Origin: Micromonospora sp. C28SCA-DRY-2
Lineage (GTDB): Bacteria > Actinomycetota > Actinomycetes > Mycobacteriales > Micromonosporaceae
Direction of reading: 5' to 3'
Length of the DNA: 64,000 nt
Assembly: GCF_030519475.1 (NCBI RefSeq)
Contig: NZ_JAUMKD010000001.1
Location: 496,001 to 560,000 of the forward strand
The position numbers and the translations under genes were made by a program. Within the stretch, counting starts at the first letter, position 1. Every line of letters starts with the position of its first letter. Shown one piece after another: positions 30,197-38,523 of this stretch. A model generated the notes under the pieces. The model made no database searches and was not told the origin of the DNA. It saw only the letters and a list, made by a program, of their open reading frames with translations.

Positions 30197-30439
30197 GTGA
30201 CCGTGCCGGAAGGCACACTCCTGCGGCTCTGGACGCCCGACCGGAGCGACTGGCCGTGGGTAGCTCTCTCCGCCGGCGGTGCCCGAAGCATCGCCGGCGA
30301 CCGGGTGCAGTTGTCTCCTCAACTCCCGACCGGCCTGTCCGGAGCTGCGGTGGTATGGCCGGTGGTGCTGGCCAAAGTGATGCGGTTCTGTTACGCGATC
30401 TATGTTGTGCGCTTAGCCTGCGCTGGTCGGGCAATGTGA
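30197..30439 (+). pseudogene. Possible remnant of a small gene
   Basis: An 80-codon frame starting with a GTG and the stretch TVPEGTLLRLWTPDRS, which looks protein-like. After about 45 residues the codon use becomes irregular and the GC at third positions falls. No ribosome site is clear. It may be a decayed gene or no gene at all. Confidence 0.2.
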
Positions 30440-30660
30440 GCCTGTATGGCGAGGCTAGGTCGCGAGGGCCGGTCTGGTCAAGAACTCATGATCAAACCCC
30501 CCGAACGGAGCGAAGTTGCCGCGTCACCCAGCGCTGACGAAACGCCGGACACCGGGGGACAAACTCCACCGCCCGGGCCGGTGTCGGATGGCTGTCATCG
30601 CTGCTCAACCCCGGGGTCGAGCGCGCCGGCAAGGTGCTCCGCCCGGCCCGACCCGGCCGG

Positions 30661-30852
30661 CTCGGGCTCGCGACTCGGGCTTAGGGGCTCGGGACTCGGG
30701 ACTGGGGCTCGCGGCTCAGGGCTCGCGGCTGGGGACTGAGGGCTGGGGGCTCGCGGCTGGGGGCTCGCGGCTCGCGGCTGGGGACTGAGGGCTCGCGGCT
30801 CGCGGCTCGGGGCTCGCGGCTCGCGGCTCGGGGCTCGGGGCTCGGGGCTCGC
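30661..30852. repeat. Degenerate 7-bp minisatellite (GGCTCGC/GGCTCGG)
   Basis: About 190 bp built from more than twenty head-to-tail heptamers, mainly GGCTCGC and GGCTCGG with GGGACTC/GGGACTG variants. Three units make 21 bases, so the opposite strand reads as repeated PSREPRA heptapeptides in all frames. This explains the apparent long frames, which I do not call genes. G-runs on the + strand could form G-quadruplexes. Confidence 0.85.
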
Positions 30853-31055
30853 CGGAGGATCATCGCGGCGTCGTCGCCGCGGCTGATCGACTCGTGTCGC
30901 CGACATGGCGGTCTCCCGGCCCGCCGGACACCGCCACATCGCCGATCTGGCGTCGGGCCGGCGCCAACCCGGCGGCGGGTGCCGCCGATCCCGCGTCGGT
31001 CAGCGCCGCCGCGGCGAGGGGTGCCGTCGGCCCGCGCCGGCCCGGCGGGGGCGGC

Positions 31056-31784
31056 TCAGCGGGCGCCGGCGGCCAGCGCGGCGGTGACCAGTGCCGGGTT
31101 GTCCGGGGCGGGCGTGCCGTCCGGTAGCTGGAGGGTGTCTTCCAGGCCGATGCGGGTGTGCAGCCCCCGGCGGACCGCCTCGGCGAGCACCGTCCAGGTG
31201 GCCGGCCCCTCGGCGTGCAGCAGCACCGGCGGCTCGACCCGCGGCTCGACCGGCGCCGCGGCGCGCGGCAGGGCGGCGAGCATCGCCGCCGCGTCCGCGA
31301 GCGCCACCGGCGGTTGCTCGGCCATGCACTCGATCAGCAGCCGCCCCGCCGGCACCCGCCAGGCCCGGTAGGCCGCCACCGCCTCGACCGTCCAGAACCC
31401 GGCCTCCACCAGCACGCCCCGCTCGTGCAGCGCGGCGGCGACCGCCTCCGCGCCCTCCTCGTGGGCGTTGACCGACGCGAAGTCGGGCAGGACCCGCCAG
31501 GCGCGGACGGCGGCCACCCGAGCGGCCGGATCCGGTTCGATCCAGGCGCCGGTGCTCACCCCGACCGGCAGCCCGGGCCGGGCGGCCCGGATCGCGGTGA
31601 GGGCCGCCGCGATGACCTCGGGACGCAACGACTCGGCACCGTCGGTGTCGCGCGGATGGACGTGCACCGCCGCCACGCCGAGATCGGCGCAGCGGGCCGC
31701 GTCGGCGGCCAGTTCGGCCGGGGTGAGCGGGACCGCCGGGTGCTCGTCGCGACCCCGCCCGCCGTTGAGGCAGGCCTTCAGCAT
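31056..31784 (-). CDS. BKACE-like beta-keto acid cleavage family protein (DUF849)
   Basis: A metal-dependent lyase family that cleaves beta-keto acids with acetyl-CoA. It has 242 residues, somewhat shorter than the 270-310 usual for the family. MLKACLNGGRGRDEHP at the start and AAVHVHPRD near residue 45 (zinc-binding His-x-His) identify it. VGVSTGAWI and IECM follow, and IGLEDTLQLPDGTPAPDN near the end is the conserved C-terminal block. The ATG at 31784 is preceded by GGGAGGG. It lies 94 bases downstream of recX. The substrate is unknown. Confidence 0.8.
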   Translation of the reverse strand: MLKACLNGGRGRDEHPAVPLTPAELAADAARCADLGVAAVHVHPRDTDGAESLRPEVIAAALTAIRAARPGLPVGVSTGAWIEPDPAARVAAVRAWRVLPDFASVNAHEEGAEAVAAALHERGVLVEAGFWTVEAVAAYRAWRVPAGRLLIECMAEQPPVALADAAAMLAALPRAAAPVEPRVEPPVLLHAEGPATWTVLAEAVRRGLHTRIGLEDTLQLPDGTPAPDNPALVTAALAAGAR

Positions 31785-31878
31785 CGGCCGGCCCTCCCTG
31801 GCGCCGCCACCCGCCGACCGGCCGCCGGGAGTGGTTCGCTCGGCCGGTCGCCCGGCCACGTGAACATCGCCCGGCCGG

Positions 31879-32577
31879 TCATTCGGCCGCCCGGTTGTCG
31901 CGGTCCAGTTCGCCCTCGGCGTCGGCGAGGGCGTCGGCGTCGATCTGCTCAGCGAACTCGGCCGCCTCGGCGCTCTGCGCGGCGAGGGCGTCCTTCACCG
32001 CGCGGATGGCCACGCCGGGCGGGTAGCCCTTGCGGGCCAGCATGCCGACCAGCCGGCGGAACACCGCGTCGGGCTCGCCACGGGCGACCCGGAGCTTCCG
32101 CTCGACCAGGGCGCGGGCCGTCTCGGCCTCGGTGGTCTCGTCCAGCTCGCCGAGCGCCTCGCGGGCCACGTCGCCGTCGACTCCGCGCTGGCGCAGTTCG
32201 TTGGCCAGCGCCCGGCGGGCCAATCCGCGGCCGGCGTGCCGGCTGCTCACCCAGGCACGGGCGAAGGCGGCGTCGTCGATGATGCCGACCTCGTCGTAGC
32301 GGTCGAGCACCTCGGCCGAGACCTCCTCGGAGATGCCCCGCTTGGCGAGCGCCGTGGCCAGCTCGGCCCGGGTACGGGGCCGCACGGCGAGCTGGCGCAG
32401 GCAGATCTCCCGGGCCACCTCCGCCTCGTCGCGCGGCGCGGCGGCGGGCGCCTCGGAACCGGCCTCCTCCTCGGAACGGCCGCGCCGGCCGCGGCGGGGC
32501 CGCGGCGTGCTGGCGTCACCCGTACGGGGTGGGCTGGCATCCCAGCCCCGCCCCGTACGGGCACGTCGTCCTGCCAC
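31879..32577 (-). CDS. recX: Regulatory protein RecX
   Basis: Binds RecA filaments and limits recombinase activity. It has 232 residues. A basic, Arg/Pro-rich N-terminal extension of about 50 residues precedes the helical RecX repeats (ICLRQLAVRPRTRAELATALAKRGI, DEVGIIDDAAFARAWV, ARKGYPPGVAIRAV). The GTG begins nine bases after the recA stop with no clear ribosome site, suggesting coupling to recA. Its codons 6-20 form a strong RNA hairpin (32519-32561). Overlap with recA transcription implies SOS co-induction. Confidence 0.93.
   Translation of the reverse strand: MAGRRARTGRGWDASPPRTGDASTPRPRRGRRGRSEEEAGSEAPAAAPRDEAEVAREICLRQLAVRPRTRAELATALAKRGISEEVSAEVLDRYDEVGIIDDAAFARAWVSSRHAGRGLARRALANELRQRGVDGDVAREALGELDETTEAETARALVERKLRVARGEPDAVFRRLVGMLARKGYPPGVAIRAVKDALAAQSAEAAEFAEQIDADALADAEGELDRDNRAAE
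32519..32561 (-). promoter_or_regulatory. Long hairpin inside the 5' coding region of recX
   Basis: An outer stem of 11 perfect bp (32519-32529 with 32551-32561) and an inner stem of 7 bp (32531-32537 with 32542-32548) with a CATC loop lie about 25 bases past the recA stop. It may act as an attenuator or translation block that lowers RecX relative to RecA. Confidence 0.55.
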
Positions 32578-32585
32578 GAGTCAGG

Positions 32586-33632
<1,047 letters not shown>

Positions 33633-33733
33633 CGTTGCCACCCCTGCCTTCGCCGGCGTCTTTCCTGAGCTTCGCGTCACGCGGACACGCTAGGCGCTGG
33701 GTCCGACAGAAAACCAGCCGACGGGCCGCGAGC

Positions 33734-33760
33734 TGTGGACGAGCACCCCGCTGTGGACAA
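33734..33760 (-). promoter_or_regulatory. Two DnaA-box-like sequences upstream of recA
   Basis: Read on the minus strand, TTGTCCACA (33752-33760) is an exact actinobacterial-type DnaA box and TCGTCCACA (33734-33742) is a one-mismatch copy, 18 bp apart in the same orientation. They lie between the SOS box and recA. Confidence 0.35.
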
Positions 33761-33763
33761 TAG

Positions 33764-33779
33764 CCGAACAGGTGTACGA
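33764..33779 (-). promoter_or_regulatory. LexA (SOS) box upstream of recA
   Basis: CCGAAC-AGGT-GTACGA matches the SOS palindrome TCGAAC-N4-GTTCGA at most positions, including the GAAC half. Its location about 135 bp upstream of recA fits LexA control. Confidence 0.7.
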
Positions 33780-33816
33780 CTCGGCAAGCGACACGCGGGG
33801 GCGGCGAAAAGGCTGC

Positions 33817-34017
33817 TCAGCGTAGTCGGGCGGGCACCCGGTCGGGATAGGCGGCGACGACCGCCCGCCACACCACGTGCGTCTCCTCACCCGCGGCGAG
33901 CGCCTGCTGGATGGTCCGTCCGCCGAGCTGGGCCAGCACCTGGTCGGAGGCGATGCTGGCCGCGTAGCCCGGCCCGAACGTCTCCTCCAGCCGCGCCCAG
34001 AAGTCGGTCAGCCGCAC
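33817..34017 (-). CDS. DUF3046 family small protein
   Basis: A 66-residue protein, MRLTDFWARLEETFGP at the start and GGRTIQQALAAGEETHVVWRAV in the middle, typical of DUF3046. The function is unknown, but the family sits beside recA in many actinobacteria, including mycobacterial Rv2738c. The GTG begins four bases past the MFS stop, with GAGGAGG inside the end of the MFS gene, so translation is probably coupled to it. It lies upstream of recA on the same strand. Confidence 0.88.
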   Translation of the reverse strand: MRLTDFWARLEETFGPGYAASIASDQVLAQLGGRTIQQALAAGEETHVVWRAVVAAYPDRVPARLR

Positions 34018-34021
34018 GTGA

Positions 34022-35359
34022 TCAGTCCTCCTCGTCCGGTGCGCTCGCCGGCACCGCCCGCAACGCTAGCGCCACCAGCGGCACCACGGCGATCGCCGCG
34101 AGCAGGGTGAGCACCGGATAACCGGCGGCCCGCATGACAAACCCGCTGACCGCGGCGGCTCCCGCGCCGGCCAGCCCCATCGTCAGGTCGGAGAACCCCT
34201 GCACGCTCGGGCGGACGGCCGCCGGCACCGACTCGGACAGCAGCGTGGAGCCGGCCACCATGGTGCCGGACCAGCCCAGCCCGAGCAGGACCAGGCCGAT
34301 CGAGAGCCGGGGCGTGTGGTGCCCGGCCGTGCCGGCCACCGCGCACGCGGCGAGCAGCAGCCCGACGCCGGTGAGGATCACCGCGCGCCGGCCGAGTCGG
34401 TCGGTCAGCCAGCCGACCAGCGGGGAGAGGGCGTACATGCCGGCGATGTGCAGGCTCAGCACGATGCCGACCACCCGCAGCACGTCGGCGTCGCCGTGCG
34501 ACTCGCCGAGGCGGACCGGCGTCATCGACATCACCGCCACCATCACCACGTGGCCCACCGCCACCGCGGCGATGCCGAGCCGGGCGGCCGGGCGGCCGCG
34601 TACCACCTGCCAGGCCGCCCGCATCCCCGCGCCACGGGCGGGCCGGGCCGGCGCGGCGACCGCCTCGGCCGGTGGGGTGACGTCCGCCGCTCCGGTGGCC
34701 ACCGGGGTGGGGGCCGCCGCCAGCCGGCGCGCGGTGAGCAGCGGGTCGGGCCGCAGCAGTACCAGCAGTACGCCCGCGGCCAGCACGAACGCGGCCGCGC
34801 TGAAGGCGAACGGGCCGGCCAGCGGCGGCAGTCCCCAGCCGCTGGTGGTGCGGTCGGCGAGCGCGGCGAAGTTCGGCGCGGCCACCGCGCCGATGGTGGT
34901 GGCCCAGACGATCAGCGAGAGCTGCCGCCCCCGGCGGGCCGGTTCGGCGAGGTCCACCGCGGCGTAGCGGGCCTGGAGGTTGGCCGCGGTGCCGCCGCCG
35001 AAGAAGAGCATGCCGAGGAAGAGCAGCGGCACGGACCGGGTGACCGTGGCGAGCACCACCAGCACCGCGCCGACCGCGCCGGCCAGGTAGGCGAAGGCCA
35101 GCCCCGGCCGGCGGCCGTGCGCGTTCATGATCCGGGTCACCGGGACGGCCAGCAGCGCCCCACCCACCACGGCGGCGCTCTGGGCCAGGCCGGCCACCGC
35201 GGTGCCGGCCACCCGGGCGGCCAGCAGCGCGCCCACCGCGATGCCGATGGTGACGCCGATCCCGCCGATGATCTGGGTGCCGAAGAGCAGCCCCAGGGTC
35301 CGCCGCTGGATCGGCGCGACGTCCGGGGCGGCGACCGGCGCGGTCAGGTCCGTGGTCAT
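34022..35359 (-). CDS. MFS transporter
   Basis: A 445-residue membrane protein with about 12 hydrophobic segments and a central hydrophilic loop rich in Pro/Ala (about 215-245). RIMNAHGRRPGL after helix 2 and GWLTDRLGRRAVI after helix 8 are the two MFS motif A loops. The ATG follows GAGGAG with a 7-base spacer. An in-frame start 14 codons upstream is possible. It is followed directly by DUF3046. The substrate is unknown, and a multidrug or metabolite exporter is likely. Confidence 0.82.
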   Translation of the reverse strand: MTTDLTAPVAAPDVAPIQRRTLGLLFGTQIIGGIGVTIGIAVGALLAARVAGTAVAGLAQSAAVVGGALLAVPVTRIMNAHGRRPGLAFAYLAGAVGAVLVVLATVTRSVPLLFLGMLFFGGGTAANLQARYAAVDLAEPARRGRQLSLIVWATTIGAVAAPNFAALADRTTSGWGLPPLAGPFAFSAAAFVLAAGVLLVLLRPDPLLTARRLAAAPTPVATGAADVTPPAEAVAAPARPARGAGMRAAWQVVRGRPAARLGIAAVAVGHVVMVAVMSMTPVRLGESHGDADVLRVVGIVLSLHIAGMYALSPLVGWLTDRLGRRAVILTGVGLLLAACAVAGTAGHHTPRLSIGLVLLGLGWSGTMVAGSTLLSESVPAAVRPSVQGFSDLTMGLAGAGAAAVSGFVMRAAGYPVLTLLAAIAVVPLVALALRAVPASAPDEED

Positions 35360-35439
35360 CGGCGGCTCCTCGGTCCGGTAAGGGGTGCGGGCGCTGTCCA
35401 TCCTTGCGCAGCCACCCGGGCCGATGGCACCCGGTTTCG

Positions 35440-36579
35440 CTACAGGCCGAGCCCGCGGCCGATGATCTCCTTCATGATCTCGGTGGTGCCGCCGTAGATG
35501 GTCTGCACCCGCCCGTCCAGCCACGCCTTCGCCACCGGGTACTCCAGCATGTAGCCGTAGCCGCCGTGCAGCTGCACGCAGCGGTCGGCGACCCGGTTCT
35601 GCAGCTCGGTGGTCCACCACTTGGCCTTGGCCGCGTCGGTCACCGAGAGCCGGCCGGCGTTGAACTCGGCGACGCAGTGGTTGACGAAGGTCCGGGCGAT
35701 GGTCACCTCGGTGTCCAGCTCGGCCAGGAGGAACCGGTTGTGCTGGAAGGCGCCGATCGGCCGGCCGAACGCCTGCCGGGAGCGGGCGTAGTCCAGGGTG
35801 ACGGCGAGCAGCTTCTCGGCGGCCGCGACCGCGGCGACCGCGATGCTCAGCCGCTCCCGGGGCAGGTTGGCCATCAGGTGGTAGAAGCCGTGGTTCTCGG
35901 TGCCGATCAGGTTCTCCGCCGGCACCCGGCAGTCGTCGAAGAAGAGCTCGGCGGTGTCGTTGGCCTTCAGCCCCACCTTGGCCAGCCGCCGGCCCCGGGT
36001 GAAGCCGGGCGTGCCGGTCTCCACCGCGATCAGGCTCACCCCGTGCGCGCCCTGGTCGGCCGTGCGGGCGACCACGACCACCAGGTCGGCCAGCTCGCCG
36101 TTGGTGATGAAGGTCTTCTGACCGTTGAGCACGAGCGCGTCGCCGTCGCGTACCGCGGTGGTGCGGACGCCGGCCAGGTCGGAGCCGGCGCCGGGCTCGC
36201 TCATCGCGATGGCGGTGACCAGGTCGCCGGAGCAGAACCCGGGCAGCCAGCGCTTGCGCTGGTCGTCGGTGGTCAGCTCGGTGAGGTACGGGGCCACCAC
36301 GTCGTTGTGCAGGCCGAAGCCGAGCCCCGAGCAGCCGGCGGCGACGATCTCCTCCACCAGCACCGCGTTGTACCGGAAGTCCCGCTGGCCGCCGCCGCCG
36401 TACTCGGGGTCGACGTCCATGCCGAGCAGTCCGGCGGCGCCGGCCTTGCGCCACACCTCCCGGTCGACGATCCCGGCGGCCTCCCACCGCTCGTGGTGCG
36501 GCACCGCCTCGCGGGCGAGGAACGCGCGGCACAGGTCCCGGAACTCGTCGTGGTCGCGCTCGTAGAGATGCTGCTGCAT
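35440..36579 (-). CDS. Acyl-CoA dehydrogenase
   Basis: FAD-dependent enzyme oxidising acyl-CoA thioesters in lipid or amino acid degradation. It has 379 residues, the standard size. Landmarks are AIAMSEPGAGSDLAGVRTTA for FAD and substrate binding, FITNGELADLVVVVART, and the C-terminal QLHGGYGYMLEYPVAKAWLDGRVQTIYGGTTEIMKEII. The ATG at 36579 is chosen by family N-terminus, with a weak ribosome site, and a GTG eight codons upstream is possible. It is encoded 80 bases upstream of the MFS gene on the same strand. Chain-length specificity cannot be told. Confidence 0.92.
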   Translation of the reverse strand: MQQHLYERDHDEFRDLCRAFLAREAVPHHERWEAAGIVDREVWRKAGAAGLLGMDVDPEYGGGGQRDFRYNAVLVEEIVAAGCSGLGFGLHNDVVAPYLTELTTDDQRKRWLPGFCSGDLVTAIAMSEPGAGSDLAGVRTTAVRDGDALVLNGQKTFITNGELADLVVVVARTADQGAHGVSLIAVETGTPGFTRGRRLAKVGLKANDTAELFFDDCRVPAENLIGTENHGFYHLMANLPRERLSIAVAAVAAAEKLLAVTLDYARSRQAFGRPIGAFQHNRFLLAELDTEVTIARTFVNHCVAEFNAGRLSVTDAAKAKWWTTELQNRVADRCVQLHGGYGYMLEYPVAKAWLDGRVQTIYGGTTEIMKEIIGRGLGL

Positions 36580-36646
36580 GGCGGCAAGTGTGGCACCGGC
36601 CACCCGTGCGGAACAGGGCCGATCGCCGACCGGCGGGGTCGGGCGG

Positions 36647-37426
36647 TCAGGACCACCAGGTGGCCCGGGCGACGGGCCGGAAGCCGAGCGAGTCGTAGAG
36701 CGGGCGGCCGGCCCGGGACGCGGTGAGGGTGACCGGGTGACCGGCCAGCTCCGCCAGCGCCGCGTGCAGCAGCGCCCGGCCCACGCCCCGGGACCGGTGC
36801 TCGGGCAGCGTGGTCATCCAGTACAGCCCGGCCACCTCGGCGCGCACGGTCAGGCAGGCGCCGGCGGGTATGCCGTCGACCTCGGCGAGCAGGAACCGGA
36901 TCCCGGGTCGGCCGAGCAGGGCCACCGGGAACGCCTCACCCGCCCGGTACGGGTGCAGCCCGCCCAGCGGGAAGCCGGACACCACCACCCGCTCGACAGT
37001 GGCCAGCCGCCGCGGGTCGTCGACCGGGATCACCCGCGGCGCGGGCGCCGGGGCGGGCGCGGGAGGGCGGATCATGACCGGCAGGTGCCGGGGCGCCAGG
37101 CCCGTGCCGGTCAGGTCCACGGCGCCGAACGGGTCCTCGACGGTCACCGGGCCCGCGGCGCGTCGCCGGACCAGCGCGGCGATCTCGGCCACCTCGTCCG
37201 GGGTGGGTTCCGGGGTGCGCAGCAGGACGCGCAGGCCGGCCCGGTCGTCGCCGTGCACGGCGAGGAAGCCGGGTCGCCGGGTCAGCGGGTGCCGCCGGGT
37301 CTCGGCCAGCGCCGTCCAGAGCGCGGCGGCGTTGCCGGTGGCCAGCCCCAGCTCGGCGTCCGGGTCGGTCGGCGGCTCGGCGGCGGCGTCGACCGGGGAC
37401 GGGGCGGTGGGGTGGGTCGAGCTCAT
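36647..37426 (-). CDS. GNAT family N-acetyltransferase
   Basis: A 259-residue protein with a divergent N-terminal half (about 25-115, possibly a second degenerate GNAT fold) and a canonical C-terminal acetyl-CoA binding domain: EVAGLYWMTTLPEHRSRGVGRALLHAALAEL includes the R-x-x-G-x-G/A loop, followed by LYDSLGFRPVARATWW. The two halves are joined by a Pro/Ala linker at about 120-130. The substrate is unknown. It lies upstream of the acyl-CoA dehydrogenase gene. Confidence 0.82.
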   Translation of the reverse strand: MSSTHPTAPSPVDAAAEPPTDPDAELGLATGNAAALWTALAETRRHPLTRRPGFLAVHGDDRAGLRVLLRTPEPTPDEVAEIAALVRRRAAGPVTVEDPFGAVDLTGTGLAPRHLPVMIRPPAPAPAPAPRVIPVDDPRRLATVERVVVSGFPLGGLHPYRAGEAFPVALLGRPGIRFLLAEVDGIPAGACLTVRAEVAGLYWMTTLPEHRSRGVGRALLHAALAELAGHPVTLTASRAGRPLYDSLGFRPVARATWWS

Positions 37427-37561
37427 GCCGCCACGTTAGGCGCCGGGCGGACCCTGCCGCAGAGCCGATCCCCGCGCGCCCGGCCGGACCAATCCGGAGT
37501 GTGGGTGTTCGCCGTCGGCCCGGTAACCGTCCACCGGCCGCCTGGGACGAGGCCGGTCGGG

Positions 37562-38266
37562 TCAGGCGGCCAGGGCGCGGGCGGCCACGGTGAGGTCGGC
37601 GACCAGCCCGTCGTACGCCTTGTCCTGGTCGTCGGCGCGCAGCACCGCGGACGGGTGGATGGTGGCCAGCAGCCGGGCCTCGGGCGCGTCGGCGACCTTG
37701 CCCTCGGCGTCCACCGGCACCCGCTGGAAGTCCTCGGGGTGCTGCGCCGAGGCGGGCCACGGCAGCAGCTCGCCGCGCTGGCGGGTGACCCGGAACGTCG
37801 GGCCGAGCAGCGCCTTGGCGGCGGTGGCGCCCAGCACCACCACGATCTCCGGGTCCAGCCGGGCGAACTCGGCGACCAGCCAGGGGCGGCAGGCGGTGAT
37901 GTGCACCCGGTCCGGGGTCTGGTGGATGCGCCGCTTGCCGCGCAGCTCGAAGCGGAAGTGCTTGACCGCGTTGGTCAGGTAGATGTGCCCCGGGTCGAGG
38001 CCGGCGTCGTCGACGGCCTTGCGGAGCAGCCGGCCGGCGGGGCCGACGAACGGCAGGCCCTTCTGGTCCTCCATGTCGCCGGGCTGCTCGCCCACGAAGA
38101 CCACCCGGGCGCTCTCGTCGCCCCGGCCGAACACCGTCTGCGAGGCGTCCCGGTAGAGCTCGCAGCCACGGCAGCCGGCCGCCGCCGCGCGGAGCGCGTC
38201 GATGGTGTCCGCCTCGGGCGGGATGAACCGCTGGGCGCCCGGAGCGCTCTCGGTCTGCTCGGCCAT
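37562..38266 (-). CDS. udgX: UdgX-type uracil-DNA glycosylase (uracil-trapping)
   Basis: Excises uracil from DNA and, in the UdgX subfamily, becomes covalently fixed to the abasic site. It has 234 residues. GEQPGDMEDQKGLPFVGPAG (59-78) is the family-4-like active-site loop in its UdgX form. GKRRIHQTP (110-118) is the UdgX-specific insertion with His115, the residue that forms the covalent link in the mycobacterial protein. HPSAVLR lies near the C-terminus. Cysteines 32, 35 and 126 are in positions fit for an iron-sulphur cluster, and I see no fourth. The ATG has no ribosome site but a TATAAC box seven bases upstream, suggesting a leaderless message. Confidence 0.88.
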   Translation of the reverse strand: MAEQTESAPGAQRFIPPEADTIDALRAAAAGCRGCELYRDASQTVFGRGDESARVVFVGEQPGDMEDQKGLPFVGPAGRLLRKAVDDAGLDPGHIYLTNAVKHFRFELRGKRRIHQTPDRVHITACRPWLVAEFARLDPEIVVVLGATAAKALLGPTFRVTRQRGELLPWPASAQHPEDFQRVPVDAEGKVADAPEARLLATIHPSAVLRADDQDKAYDGLVADLTVAARALAA

Positions 38267-38273
38267 GTCGACT

Positions 38274-38279
38274 GTTATA
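38274..38279 (-). promoter_or_regulatory. -10 box of a leaderless udgX promoter
   Basis: TATAAC on the minus strand lies seven bases before the udgX ATG with no Shine-Dalgarno between. Transcription would start at or next to the start codon. No clear -35 is seen. Confidence 0.5.
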
Positions 38280-38317
38280 TACCCGTTCGGGGGACTCCGC
38301 CGGGCGGGCCGGCGCCG

Positions 38318-38449
38318 TCAGTACCCGCCGCCACCGCCGCCACCGCCGTCACCGCCGCCGGACGCCAGCGCGATGATCACGATGATGAGCACGATCACCG
38401 CCACCGCGACGGCGATCCAGACTCCCCGCTTCGACCCGGACCCAGCCAT
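38318..38449 (-). CDS. Small single-pass membrane protein with poly-Gly tail (43 aa)
   Basis: The ATG follows a strong GGAGGT with a 7-base spacer. After a basic start (MAGSGSKRG), residues about 9-28 are one membrane helix (IAVAVAVIVLIIVIIALA). The rest is a glycine tail with one Asp and a final Gly-Tyr. No family is recognised. The stop is 52 bases upstream of the udgX start, and the preceding gene on this strand starts further off. The architecture suggests a membrane-anchored flexible tail. Confidence 0.7.
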   Translation of the reverse strand: MAGSGSKRGVWIAVAVAVIVLIIVIIALASGGGDGGGGGGGGY

Positions 38450-38523
38450 GTCGCTCACCTCCGGGGCCGCGCTTACCCCCTGCGCGGCGGCTCACGCTCG
38501 TGCCGGCCATCCGTGCCGGCCGC

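Larger units (their letters stand above)
30121..31055. other. Gene-poor region with low-complexity DNA
   Basis: No convincing gene in 935 bp. It contains a possible decayed small ORF (30197-30439), a stretch of lower GC around 30360-30540, and the 7-bp minisatellite at 30661-30852. With the tandem repeats beside it, it looks like a repeat-rich or decaying insertion zone between the rny unit and the recA unit. Confidence 0.6.

Noticed and set aside
30446..30739. Small + strand frames in the gene-poor region
   Set aside because: They lack ribosome sites and run into the minisatellite, and codon use does not fit coding.
30595..30939. A 114-residue minus-strand frame with PSREPRA repeats
   Set aside because: Fully explained by the 7-bp minisatellite, with no ribosome site or non-repeat domain.
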